DNA of 42,206 nucleotides from Erysipelotrichaceae bacterium (GCA_012516665.1 JAAYWN010000095.1:1-42206), one strand, 5' to 3'. Shown: positions 8,385 to 16,884, counted from the first letter of the stretch. The notes: generated from the sequence alone by a model not told the origin. Made by a program: numbers and translations.

Positions 8385-9400
8385 TGGATATCTCGATCAA
8401 CTGCCTGTGCTACTCTTCTTGCTTTCTTGATCAAAGAAGCAAATCTCTCCGGTTTCAGTGACTGTGCACCATCCGACCATGCCTGATCTGGACAGTCATG
8501 GACTTCAATGATCAGACCGTCGCATCCCGCCGCAATCGCTGCCAAGGATTCTGCTTCCACATATTTCCAATCGCCGGTGCTGTGCGAAGGATCGATCACG
8601 ATCGGCAGATGCGTGCGTTCCTTAATGATAGGGACGACCGCAAGATCCATCGTATTTCTGGTATATCTTTCAAAAGTACGGATCCCTCTTTCACAGAAAA
8701 TAACGTTTGGATTTCCATTGGCCAGGATATATTCTGCGCTCATGATCCAATCTTCAATAGATGCGCTCATACCTCTTTTTAAAAGGATCGGTTTCTGAAT
8801 ATGTCCTACTGCTTTCAGCAGATCAAAATTCTGCATATTGCGTGCCCCAATCTGCACCAGATCAACATTTTCAACAAATTCATCGATCTTATCTGCACTC
8901 ATTAATTCTGAAACGATCGGCATACCAGTCTCTTTTCTCGCTTCAGCCATGTCCAGAATACCTTCATATCCAAGTCCTTGGAACGAATATGGACTTGTCC
9001 TAGGCTTATACGCACCGCCGCGCAGGATCTGGCCGCCTGCCTGCTTCACTTCTTTAGCAATGCGTACGACCTGTTCCTTTCCTTCAACGGAACAAGGGCC
9101 GCCCATAATAACGATCGGCTCCTGTCCGCCGATCTTAATACCGCCGACATCAACGATCGTATCATCAGGATGGAACATTCTGTTTGCCAGTTTATACGGT
9201 GCGGATACACGCTGTACATTGGCGACCCATTCATTGGCTAAAACATCACGTTCATCAAGGGAAGCTGTATCTCCGACCAATCCCCATACATTGAAATCAT
9301 CGCCTTCGATCTCGTGGACTTCCAGTCCGCGTTTTTCAAAAGCATGATGGAGCTTATCAATTTCTTCCTGCGGTGCAGTTTTCTTTAATGTTACGATCAT
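8381..9400 (-). CDS. aroF: 3-deoxy-7-phosphoheptulonate synthase (type I-beta, N-terminal ferredoxin-like domain)
   Basis: VIMGGPCSVEGKEQVVRIA, RGGAYKPRTSPYSFQGLG, LLKRGMSASIEDWIMSAEYIL, VIDPSHSTGDWKYVE. Confidence 0.96.
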   Translation of the reverse strand: MIVTLKKTAPQEEIDKLHHAFEKRGLEVHEIEGDDFNVWGLVGDTASLDERDVLANEWVANVQRVSAPYKLANRMFHPDDTIVDVGGIKIGGQEPIVIMGGPCSVEGKEQVVRIAKEVKQAGGQILRGGAYKPRTSPYSFQGLGYEGILDMAEARKETGMPIVSELMSADKIDEFVENVDLVQIGARNMQNFDLLKAVGHIQKPILLKRGMSASIEDWIMSAEYILANGNPNVIFCERGIRTFERYTRNTMDLAVVPIIKERTHLPIVIDPSHSTGDWKYVEAESLAAIAAGCDGLIIEVHDCPDQAWSDGAQSLKPERFASLIKKARRVAQAVDRDIQ

Positions 9401-10641
9401 ATCTCTTCCTCTCCTGCTGCTCTAAGTATCTGATGCGCAGCCTCTTCTAAGCTGGTATTGTTCTTCACAGTCACATCGCTGTATTTCTGATACAGAGGCT
9501 CTCTCTTCTGATACAGCGTCTTCATATATTCTTCATCCCCCGTCAGCGGTCTGCTGTCACTGGCAAACAAATGATCCAGATCTCTTTGGATCCAAACGAT
9601 CAAGCCATTGGCACTGAGCATTTGCATGGCTGCCTGACTGACAACAATACCGCCGCCGCAGGAGATAATGCATCCCTGTTCATTCTGCAGATCTTCTGCT
9701 GTGCTCTGTTCGATCCTGCGAAACTCAGGCTCTCCCTTTAAAGCAAAATAATCTTTGATCGGCATACCGATCTTCTGGACGATCTCATCATCCATTTCGA
9801 TCACTCTGCGATGCGTCATCTGCGACAGAATCCCTGCCAAAGTTGACTTGCCGCTTGTTGGCATGCCAATCAGCACAAGATTTCTCTTCTTCTGAAAGAG
9901 TGCATTCATGCATGCTTGGACCAGAGAAGGATCAAGGTTCTTTTCCGTAAACAGTTCATCCGCTGCAAAGGCCTGCCTGACCAGCATCTCAAACCCGCCG
10001 ATATAGGGGATCCCCATCATCTTTGCCGTGAACATCAGTTTTGTCCGCAGCGGATTGGCAACGATATCAATAACAGTTTCCAATTTTGTGAAGGCTGTCA
10101 GATCGATCGGACATTCATCCATATGCGGTGACATACCGACCGGTGTTGCATTGACAATGCATTGAAACTCTTTTTCTTTCTGATACAGCTGTTCATAATC
10201 AATGCAGCCAGGCTTCTGTCTGCGTGATACCTTCTGGACACGTGCTCCCATTTGCTGAAGTGCATATTCCGCTGCTTTGGATGCCCCGCCTGTCCCCAGC
10301 AGTGCTGTTCTCTTTCCTTTGACTTCAAAATGATCTGCCGCAAGCATCTGAGCAAAGCCAAGGGCATCTGTATTGTATCCCTTCAGTCTTCCATTCTGAT
10401 TGACAATGCAGTTGACTGCCCCAACTGCTTTCGCCGAAGGATCCAGTTCGTCCAGATATGGGATGATTTTTTCTTTATAAGGTATTGTTACATTGATGCC
10501 GTCAAAATCCCTTTTCTGCATGAAGGAAACAAATTCTTCTTCCTTCAGATCCCATTTCTGATATGCTTCATGGATCATGAAAGCATGAATCTCAGGCGAC
10601 CAGGAATGGCCTAAAGGATGGCCGATCAGTCCGAGCTTCAT
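9397..10641 (-). CDS. aroE-aroK: Fused shikimate dehydrogenase / shikimate kinase
   Basis: N-terminal half MKLGLIGHPLGHSWSPEIHAFM...NVTIPYKEKIIPYLDE...LGTGGASKAAEYAL (AroE); C-terminal half NLVLIGMPTSGKSTLAGIL..EMDDEIVQKIG..ISCGGGIV (AroK). Confidence 0.95.
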   Translation of the reverse strand: MKLGLIGHPLGHSWSPEIHAFMIHEAYQKWDLKEEEFVSFMQKRDFDGINVTIPYKEKIIPYLDELDPSAKAVGAVNCIVNQNGRLKGYNTDALGFAQMLAADHFEVKGKRTALLGTGGASKAAEYALQQMGARVQKVSRRQKPGCIDYEQLYQKEKEFQCIVNATPVGMSPHMDECPIDLTAFTKLETVIDIVANPLRTKLMFTAKMMGIPYIGGFEMLVRQAFAADELFTEKNLDPSLVQACMNALFQKKRNLVLIGMPTSGKSTLAGILSQMTHRRVIEMDDEIVQKIGMPIKDYFALKGEPEFRRIEQSTAEDLQNEQGCIISCGGGIVVSQAAMQMLSANGLIVWIQRDLDHLFASDSRPLTGDEEYMKTLYQKREPLYQKYSDVTVKNNTSLEEAAHQILRAAGEEEI

Positions 10642-11741
10642 CTTTCATCTCCAAAGTACAGAGTGCCATGCCGTTCCAGTAGAAGATCTGTCAGTACAAA
10701 TGCCGTCATCGCATCGACGACGACTCTGGCCCGATGAATGACAGCCGGATCATGGCGGCCGGCAATGGTCAGTTTCTTTTCTTTCATTGCCGCAAAATCG
10801 ACCGTATCCTGCATCTGCGCAATGGATGGGGTCGGCTTGACCGCTGTGCGGAAACGGATCGGCATGCCATTGGAGATACCGCCGTTGATCCCGCCATTGT
10901 GATTTGTTTTTGTAATGATCTTTCCGTGATCAATGGCAAACGCATCGTTTGCCTGGGATCCATACATATCTGCGAAATGGAAGCCTTCACCGAATTCAAT
11001 TCCCTTTACTGCAGGGATTGAAAACATCGCATGGCTCAGCTGCGATTCGATGGAATCAAACTCCGGTTCCCCAATGCCAGCCTCGAGACCGATCACTGCG
11101 GTATCAAGAATACCGCCGATGGAATCCTGCTGTTCACGGCAGGCCATAATGGATGCGATCATTGCTTCAGACTTCTGCGGATCCAATACACCAAATTTTC
11201 TCTGATGGAGAAGTTCTATATCTCTTTTCAAATTCTCTTCATCAAAGGGAATATCTTCGATATCCTTCAGCTTTGCAATATGCGTACCGATCTCGATACC
11301 TTTCGTATTGAGCATATGCATGCATATAGCTCCTGCGGCAACTAACGGAGCTGTCAGCCGGCCGGAAAAATGTCCGCCGCCGCTGGCATCTTCATAGCCC
11401 TGATATTTGATATGCCCCGTATAATCTGCATGTCCAGGACGGGCTGTATCCTTCAGCTGCTCATAGTCCTTTGCCTGTACATTGCCATTGCGGATGAGAA
11501 AGGCGATCGGTGTACCTTCACTGTATCCATCCTTAATACCAGACAGGAATTCCGGCAGATCATCTTCTCTTCTTGCCGTTGAGATCGAACCGGCAGCTCT
11601 TCTTTGATCCATCATATCTGCGATCAATTCATAATCGATCATGACACCGCTTGGCATCCCATCAATAACAGCACCGATCGCTGTTCCATGAGATTCACCA
11701 AACAAGGTCAGTGAAATATGCCTGCCAAATGTATTTTTCAT
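10638..11741 (-). CDS. aroC: Chorismate synthase
   Basis: FGRHISLTLFGESHGTAIGAVIDGMPSG, RPGHADYTGHIKY, ASGGGHFSGRLTAPLVAAGA, IAGRHDPAVIHRARVV; ATGA overlap with the aroB stop supports the 11741 start. Confidence 0.96.
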   Translation of the reverse strand: MKNTFGRHISLTLFGESHGTAIGAVIDGMPSGVMIDYELIADMMDQRRAAGSISTARREDDLPEFLSGIKDGYSEGTPIAFLIRNGNVQAKDYEQLKDTARPGHADYTGHIKYQGYEDASGGGHFSGRLTAPLVAAGAICMHMLNTKGIEIGTHIAKLKDIEDIPFDEENLKRDIELLHQRKFGVLDPQKSEAMIASIMACREQQDSIGGILDTAVIGLEAGIGEPEFDSIESQLSHAMFSIPAVKGIEFGEGFHFADMYGSQANDAFAIDHGKIITKTNHNGGINGGISNGMPIRFRTAVKPTPSIAQMQDTVDFAAMKEKKLTIAGRHDPAVIHRARVVVDAMTAFVLTDLLLERHGTLYFGDER

Positions 11742-12742
11742 ATTCCCAGCCTCTCTTTCACCTGTGCTAAGCTCCAATCAGCTAAATATCCCCGCCCGAT
11801 CGTGTCGACCTGGACCATAGAGATGTGATCATGATCTGCCTTTTTATCCAGCAGCATCAGCTGGTAGATCTTTTTTGGGTCGCATTGGCATGCCGTCGGC
11901 AGCTGCAGTTTCTGAAGCACCTTCCGCAGACGTTCCTTGAGCTCTGGATCGTTCAGTACGGTCATCATGCCCAGGCCGACACATTCACCATGCAGATAGC
12001 CATCCATGCCGAAGTAAGCTTCATAGGCATGGCCGAACGTATGACCGAAATTCAGCAGTTTTCTTTCTCCGTTCTCTTTTTCGTCTTTTTCTACGATTTC
12101 TTTCTTGATCTTCAGACAGCGGGCAATGATCTCTTCTAAGTGATCTTCCGGCTTTTCTTTTTCAAATACAGCAAACAGACCTGCATCGCAGATCAAGCCT
12201 TCTTTAACTGCTTCCGCAAGACCATTGTGCAGCTGTCTTGGCGGCAGCGTGGCAAGCGTATCAGGATCTGCTAAGACCAGATCCGGCGGCCAAAAAGCGC
12301 CGACCGAATTCTTTACTCCATTGAAATCAATCGCTGTCTTGCCGCCGATCGAAGAATCGATCTGCGACAGAGAGGTTGTTGGAATATTGATATAGCGAAT
12401 GCCCCTCATATAGATAGCAGAGGCAAATCCTGCCATATCTCCGACGACGCCGCCGCCGATTGCAATCAAAGTATCCTGCCGGCTGAGATGCGCTTTCTGC
12501 ATAGCTTTCAGGATCTCCTGCAGAGTCGCAAAGTTCTTGGATGCTTCCCCATTAGGGAAGATATAGACCGCCGCCTGCGGGAACTGTGCCTGCAGCTGAC
12601 GGACCCACTTTTCCGGTACGCCGTCATCAGAAACAATAAAAGCCTGTCCTGACAGATGGATCAGCTGCGATGCTTTTGCCAATGCACCTCTTTCCAGCAC
12701 AACAGCATATTCTGTTTCTTTTGTATGTACAACTATTTTCAT
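11738..12742 (-). CDS. aroB: 3-dehydroquinate synthase
   Basis: IAIGGGVVGDMAGFASAIYMRGIRYINIPTTSLSQIDSSIGGKTAIDF, LNFGHTFGHAYE; AGGAGG at 12746-12751. Confidence 0.96.
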   Translation of the reverse strand: MKIVVHTKETEYAVVLERGALAKASQLIHLSGQAFIVSDDGVPEKWVRQLQAQFPQAAVYIFPNGEASKNFATLQEILKAMQKAHLSRQDTLIAIGGGVVGDMAGFASAIYMRGIRYINIPTTSLSQIDSSIGGKTAIDFNGVKNSVGAFWPPDLVLADPDTLATLPPRQLHNGLAEAVKEGLICDAGLFAVFEKEKPEDHLEEIIARCLKIKKEIVEKDEKENGERKLLNFGHTFGHAYEAYFGMDGYLHGECVGLGMMTVLNDPELKERLRKVLQKLQLPTACQCDPKKIYQLMLLDKKADHDHISMVQVDTIGRGYLADWSLAQVKERLGI

Positions 12743-12750
12743 AAGCCTCC

Positions 12751-12781
12751 TAAAATAAAAACCATACGGCTATCCGTATGG
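12751..12781 (-). terminator. Intrinsic terminator in the aroB leader (candidate attenuator terminator)
   Basis: Minus strand CCATACGG-ATAG-CCGTATGG-TTTTTATTTT, ending at the aroB AGGAGG. Confidence 0.85.
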
Positions 12782-12848
12782 CTTGTTTGTTCTCCATTCA
12801 GATAACTACTTTGCAAATACGAAACGGCAGTTATCTATAGCTGCCTTG

Positions 12849-12887
12849 TTATCTAAAGTAGTAAAAGAAGAACATCTGTGTTTTCAT
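12849..12887 (-). CDS. Candidate aromatic leader peptide MKTQMFFFYYFR (12 aa)
   Basis: ATG AAA ACA CAG ATG TTC TTC TTT TAC TAC TTT AGA TAA between promoter and terminator of the aro operon; not in the ORF track because it is too short. Confidence 0.8.
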   Translation of the reverse strand: MKTQMFFFYYFR

Positions 12888-12905
12888 CTGTTTTTACCCG
12901 TTTTT

Positions 12906-12934
12906 ATTGTATCTCAGCCTTGAAAGATTGGCAA
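12906..12934 (-). promoter_or_regulatory. aro operon promoter (TTGCCA-17-TACAAT)
   Basis: Near-consensus boxes with 17-bp spacer, just upstream of the leader peptide. Confidence 0.75.
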
Positions 12935-12954
12935 CAGCTTTTCTGTAACAGTTT

Positions 12955-13779
12955 TCAATGAACTGCTGATCGGTAATTTCCAAAGACTTTCATTTCCAGA
13001 CAGCGCGGTCCCAATTCCTTCAGCATTTCCTTAATATCTTTCTGCGCTAGATTTCCTGTAATATCAATATAGAACAGATACTCAAAGACTCTTCCTTGGA
13101 TCGGTCGGCTTTCCAGCTTCAGAATGTTGATGCCTCTTTTGGAAATGATGCCCAATGTATTATACAGAGAGCCCGGCGTATGGCGCAGTACCAGCATCAT
13201 CGAGATCTTATCTGCATCTTTCACTTCATAGTCCTCATGGCTGATCACCAGGAATCTTGTCATATTTGTGGCTGAATCCTGGACGGATTCCGCTAAGGAC
13301 GCCAGCTGATAATACTGTGCTGCGCGCCAGGATCCTAACGCAGCCTTGGATGGATCATTCTGCTGCTTGATATATTCAGCTGACTTGGCCGTATCCTGAT
13401 ATGGAACCGTCTGGATCTGCGGATGTGCTTCAAAGAATGCAGTGCATTGCGATAATGCTTCGGGATGAGAATAGACCTGACGTATCTGATCAATGTCAGT
13501 CACCGGAAGTCCGATCAGATCTTCATGGATCGGCACATTGATCTCACCGATGGCATGAATATCATACTTCTGGAACAGATCATAAGTGCGTGCAATGATG
13601 CCGGTCGTTGTATTCTCTACCGGAAGCACCGCATCGTTCAGAATCCCATTTTCTGTATCCTTCAGGATCGCGGTAAAATTCGGATAGCCGATTGGTTCGA
13701 TCTCTTCGTCCTTATAGTACTCCAATGCTGCAATCTCGCTGAATGTTCCGTGATTTCCCTGGTATCCGACTTTTATCAT
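12955..13779 (-). CDS. pheA: Prephenate dehydratase
   Basis: IKVGYQGNHGTFSEIAAL, VLPVENTTTGII, ATNMTRFLVI, ACT domain RHTPGSLYNTLGIISKRGINILKLESRPI. Confidence 0.95.
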   Translation of the reverse strand: MIKVGYQGNHGTFSEIAALEYYKDEEIEPIGYPNFTAILKDTENGILNDAVLPVENTTTGIIARTYDLFQKYDIHAIGEINVPIHEDLIGLPVTDIDQIRQVYSHPEALSQCTAFFEAHPQIQTVPYQDTAKSAEYIKQQNDPSKAALGSWRAAQYYQLASLAESVQDSATNMTRFLVISHEDYEVKDADKISMMLVLRHTPGSLYNTLGIISKRGINILKLESRPIQGRVFEYLFYIDITGNLAQKDIKEMLKELGPRCLEMKVFGNYRSAVH

Positions 13780-13812
13780 CGCTTTGTCCTCAATTTCTTC
13801 TATAATCTTAAT

Positions 13813-14355
13813 ATGTGCGCGAAATTCCTACAACTTGAAAAATGGATCCGCTGTTTCTGCGGCTTTCTTGTCTTCCCTTCCCTGCTTATCTTCGCTCTGT
13901 GCAGTGCAGGTCTGCAGGAATACAATTTCACCGGTCTGCTTGGCATTCCAGCATATCATACCTGGATCCTGCTATCCGCAGCATGCATGCTTGCCTGGTG
14001 CCTCCGCTTTCTTTGGATCATAGCTAGCAAAGAGCTCCTGCCGGCCTCTTCTAAGAAGCAGATCGTCATCCTGCTTGCTCTGTTTGCCATCTGTACAATA
14101 GGTGCTCTGTTCACGCCCTATATTGAAGGTTCCTTTTCAGCAGCTCTGCATCTTCTGTTTGCTTATGGTGCCTTTCTTTTCTTCAATGCTGTCTATTTGA
14201 ATATTCTGAGAACACATGCCGGATACCGTTCCTGTTATTTCGGTATGATCTTCTTTGTATGCCTTCTCTGCTTTACGGCCTCTCAGATCTCCGGCCTGGC
14301 GGAATTGGTTTATGCATGCATGGTGTCTGTTCAGCTGACAATGCTCAGCCTATAA
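13813..14355 (+). CDS. Small integral membrane protein, unknown function
   Basis: ATG at 13813 (MCAKFLQLEKWIRCFCGF...); about six hydrophobic segments; TATAAT at 13801-13806. The 13465 start in the ORF track runs antisense through pheA. Confidence 0.65.
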   Translation: MCAKFLQLEKWIRCFCGFLVFPSLLIFALCSAGLQEYNFTGLLGIPAYHTWILLSAACMLAWCLRFLWIIASKELLPASSKKQIVILLALFAICTIGALFTPYIEGSFSAALHLLFAYGAFLFFNAVYLNILRTHAGYRSCYFGMIFFVCLLCFTASQISGLAELVYACMVSVQLTMLSL

Positions 14356-14378
14356 AAAAGAGCCTGAATCATGCAGGC
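14353..14378 (-). terminator. Intrinsic terminator of the Lys/Ala-rich gene
   Basis: Minus strand GCCTG-CATGATT-CAGGC-TCTTTTTT. Confidence 0.65.
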
Positions 14379-14389
14379 CCTGTTTGTAT

Positions 14390-14857
14390 TTATCTTGTGT
14401 AATACTTTTTGCGTGTTTCTGACAGGTTGTCGCAATAGTAGCGGACTGTCAGACTGCTGCTGACTTTGTCAGCTTCCGCAGGTTCATTCATGAAGGTATC
14501 GCCTTCAAGCATGCATTCAAGGATCGCATTGCATACGTTGCGGATGTTGTTCTTTCCTGCTTCAACTTCTTGAAGCAGATCACCTGCATTCAGCTCAATA
14601 TAGAGCCAATCCATTGCATGTGCTTCACCCTTTTTCCAGTTGATGATGTCAATATAATCCTGAACCGATTTCATATTGGCTGGCGCCGCTTTCTTCACTG
14701 GAGTTTTCTTGACTGCTGCTTTCTTAGCAGGAGCCTTTGCAGCTTTCTTGACAGGAGCTTTTTTCACAGCTTCTTTCTTTGGTGCAGTTTTCTTTACAGC
14801 CTTGCTGACGGATGCTTTTTTCACTGCAGTTTCCTTTACTGTCTTCTTAACTGGCAT
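14390..14857 (-). CDS. Small protein with histone H1-like Lys/Ala/Pro N-terminal tail and compact C-terminal domain
   Basis: MPVKKTVKETAVKKASVSKAVKKTAPKKEAVKKAPVKKAAKAPAKKAAVKKTPVKKAAP then a non-repetitive ~90-aa domain; SD GGGAGG. Confidence 0.7.
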   Translation of the reverse strand: MPVKKTVKETAVKKASVSKAVKKTAPKKEAVKKAPVKKAAKAPAKKAAVKKTPVKKAAPANMKSVQDYIDIINWKKGEAHAMDWLYIELNAGDLLQEVEAGKNNIRNVCNAILECMLEGDTFMNEPAEADKVSSSLTVRYYCDNLSETRKKYYTR

Positions 14858-14968
14858 ATCATATACCTCCCTCTGGAATACTTATGCAACTTCATTATAG
14901 CATGCTTTCTAAACAGAAAATCATTATTTTTGAAGCATAGAAAGGCCGGCAGTGCTAGAATGACTATG

Positions 14969-16444
14969 ATGAAGAATACCATGAAGATCAATGATGCTGA
15001 CGGCATGCGGCAGAGTGAAAAAACCTCTGGCTTCACTGCTTTAAAATTGATGGAAAAAGCCGGCCGAGCTGCAGCCCAGTATCTGAGAGAAAATATATCG
15101 CTGAAAAGCAGGATCTGTGTTTTGGCAGGATGCGGAAATAATGGCGGCGATGGACTGGTGATTGCACGGCTGCTGAGCAAGGATCATACGGTGTCAGCAG
15201 TGCTTGCGGATGGTCAGCCAAAGACGGCTGAGGCAATGCGGAATCTAAAAAAGCTGGATCCTTCGCTTATCCGTAAGAATGCACGGCAGGCCATTGCAAA
15301 AGCGGATGTGATCATTGATACTGTCTATGGATACAGCTATCATGGAAATCTAAAAAGAGAAATAGCATCTCTGTTTGATCTGATCAACGATCAGAATAAA
15401 ACAGTTTATGCAATTGATATCAACAGCGGATGTGAAGCAGATACAGGCTACTGCGATCCGCATGCGCTGCATTCATCTGTCACTCTTGCGTTGGATTGCT
15501 TCAAGCCATTTCACATGCTTGCAAAAGAACATCAGATGTTTGAACAATGCATCTGTTTGGATCTGGGCCTTGGAAAGAATGACAGCAGCCGGTTTCTGAC
15601 CATGGATGAGGATAGGTTCTTTTCGCTTTTCCCCAAAAAGAGAACATCTGACTATAAAGGCACCTATGGAAAGACTTTGATCATCGGCGGCTGCTTCGGC
15701 ATGGCCGGAGCTGTATCGCTGAATCTGTATGGGGCGAAGACGGTCGGTGCACCGTATATCAGCTGTGCACTTCCGGAAGAGATCTATACAGTGGTTGCTG
15801 CGCAGCATGTCACACCTGTTTTTCATCCCTTCTCGCCAGCCACAGCACTTCAGGTAATTGAGCCTCTGATTGCGGATGCCAAAGCCATAGCTTTCGGTTC
15901 CGGATGTGCATGCATGGAAAAGAAAAATGATATCCTTGACTGCATACTGCAGAACAGTTCTGCCCCGATCATTCTAGATGCCGAAGCGATCCGTTTGCTG
16001 GACCATAATACATGGGTGCTTCACTTCAGCCATGCCCCGATCATCCTGACACCGCACCTGGGAGAATTTGCCGATCTGATCCAGCAGTCTATTGCCTATG
16101 TACAGGAACATAAGATCGAATGTGCTGTCCAGTTCGCCCGCGACAATCATGTCACTGTTGTTCTGAAGGGGCCGAATACGATTGCTGCCTTCCCGAGCGG
16201 AAAGATCTATATCAATCAGTCAGGAAATCAAGCTTTGGCGCAGGCTGGGTCAGGCGATCTGCTGACTGGGATCTTAGCAGGCATCCTGACCTTTGTGCCG
16301 AGTGTCGAAGATGCTGTCTCCATGGGCATATGGCTCCATGGATATCTGGCAGATGAAGGTCTGCATACTTATTCCAAGCAGAACTTTCCTTTATTAAAAT
16401 ATCCTGAGATCATGGATGCTGTATTTCAGAAACATGAATACTGA
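14969..16444 (+). CDS. nnr: Bifunctional NAD(P)H-hydrate epimerase / dehydratase
   Basis: VLAGCGNNGGDGLVIARLL (epimerase), DYKGTYGKTLIIGGCFGMAGAVSL, LTPHLGEFADLI, QALAQAGSGDLLTGILAGIL (dehydratase). Alternative in-frame ATGs at 14960 and 14966. Confidence 0.92.
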   Translation: MKNTMKINDADGMRQSEKTSGFTALKLMEKAGRAAAQYLRENISLKSRICVLAGCGNNGGDGLVIARLLSKDHTVSAVLADGQPKTAEAMRNLKKLDPSLIRKNARQAIAKADVIIDTVYGYSYHGNLKREIASLFDLINDQNKTVYAIDINSGCEADTGYCDPHALHSSVTLALDCFKPFHMLAKEHQMFEQCICLDLGLGKNDSSRFLTMDEDRFFSLFPKKRTSDYKGTYGKTLIIGGCFGMAGAVSLNLYGAKTVGAPYISCALPEEIYTVVAAQHVTPVFHPFSPATALQVIEPLIADAKAIAFGSGCACMEKKNDILDCILQNSSAPIILDAEAIRLLDHNTWVLHFSHAPIILTPHLGEFADLIQQSIAYVQEHKIECAVQFARDNHVTVVLKGPNTIAAFPSGKIYINQSGNQALAQAGSGDLLTGILAGILTFVPSVEDAVSMGIWLHGYLADEGLHTYSKQNFPLLKYPEIMDAVFQKHEY

Positions 16445-16470
16445 GACGGTCAATGCCGTCTTTTCTTTTA
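16445..16470 (+). terminator. Intrinsic terminator after nnr
   Basis: GACGG-TCAATG-CCGTC-TTTTCTTTT. Confidence 0.7.
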
Positions 16471-16486
16471 TAAAAAAAGAAGAGCT

Positions 16487-16744
16487 TCAGCCCTTCAGTC
16501 CTTCTTCCTGTCTCTGCATATTTTCAACAACAACATCATAGATATCGCCAATAGACTGTCCATACTCTAAGATGAGCCATGGCTCATTGGTGTGAAAATG
16601 GATCTTGATCAAAGAATCATCACCGACAGCCAGCAGGCAGTCTCCCTTAAAATGGCTTGTAATATACTCATTGATCACATCCTCATCAAGATCATGACCG
16701 TCAATCAGAAGCTGTGTATCAAACTTATACTCTAATTGTTCCAT
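16487..16744 (-). CDS. Stand-alone small protein resembling the middle domain of FakA/DAK-type fatty acid kinase
   Basis: LEYKFDTQLLI...LAVGDDSLIKIHFHTNEPWLILEYGQSIGDIYDVVVENMQRQ resembles the FakA HVHTNDPG..LEYA...IENM pattern. Confidence 0.65.
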   Translation of the reverse strand: MEQLEYKFDTQLLIDGHDLDEDVINEYITSHFKGDCLLAVGDDSLIKIHFHTNEPWLILEYGQSIGDIYDVVVENMQRQEEGLKG

Positions 16745-16825
16745 AGTTTTCCCTCTTTTGATGTGCTTATTATAACATTAATCGAAACGGCTGTTCAATT
16801 CATGCGCTGCGCCGGCTTCACTCTG

Positions 16826-16859
16826 ATACAAAAGACTCTCTGCATCCATGTGCAGAGAG
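16826..16859 (-). terminator. Intrinsic terminator of the PII/antiporter operon
   Basis: Minus strand CTCTCTGCA-CATGGA-TGCAGAGAG-TCTTTTGT. Confidence 0.75.
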
Positions 16860-16884
16860 CCTTGCCATACTGTACCAAACAGAA

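Noticed and set aside
8838-9347. 169-aa and other plus-strand ORFs across the aro and his operons
   Set aside because: Shadow ORFs of strongly supported minus-strand enzymes; no recognisable domains or SD.
14660-14840. Possible DNA repeat array in the KKA-coding region
   Set aside because: The repetition follows from coding for Lys/Ala-rich protein; units are irregular and there are no spacers, so not CRISPR or a tandem-repeat locus.
14570-14959. Upstream part of the 624-aa nnr ORF
   Set aside because: Antisense to the Lys/Ala-rich gene; Phe/Cys/Ser-rich translation is the mirror of the KKA repeat.
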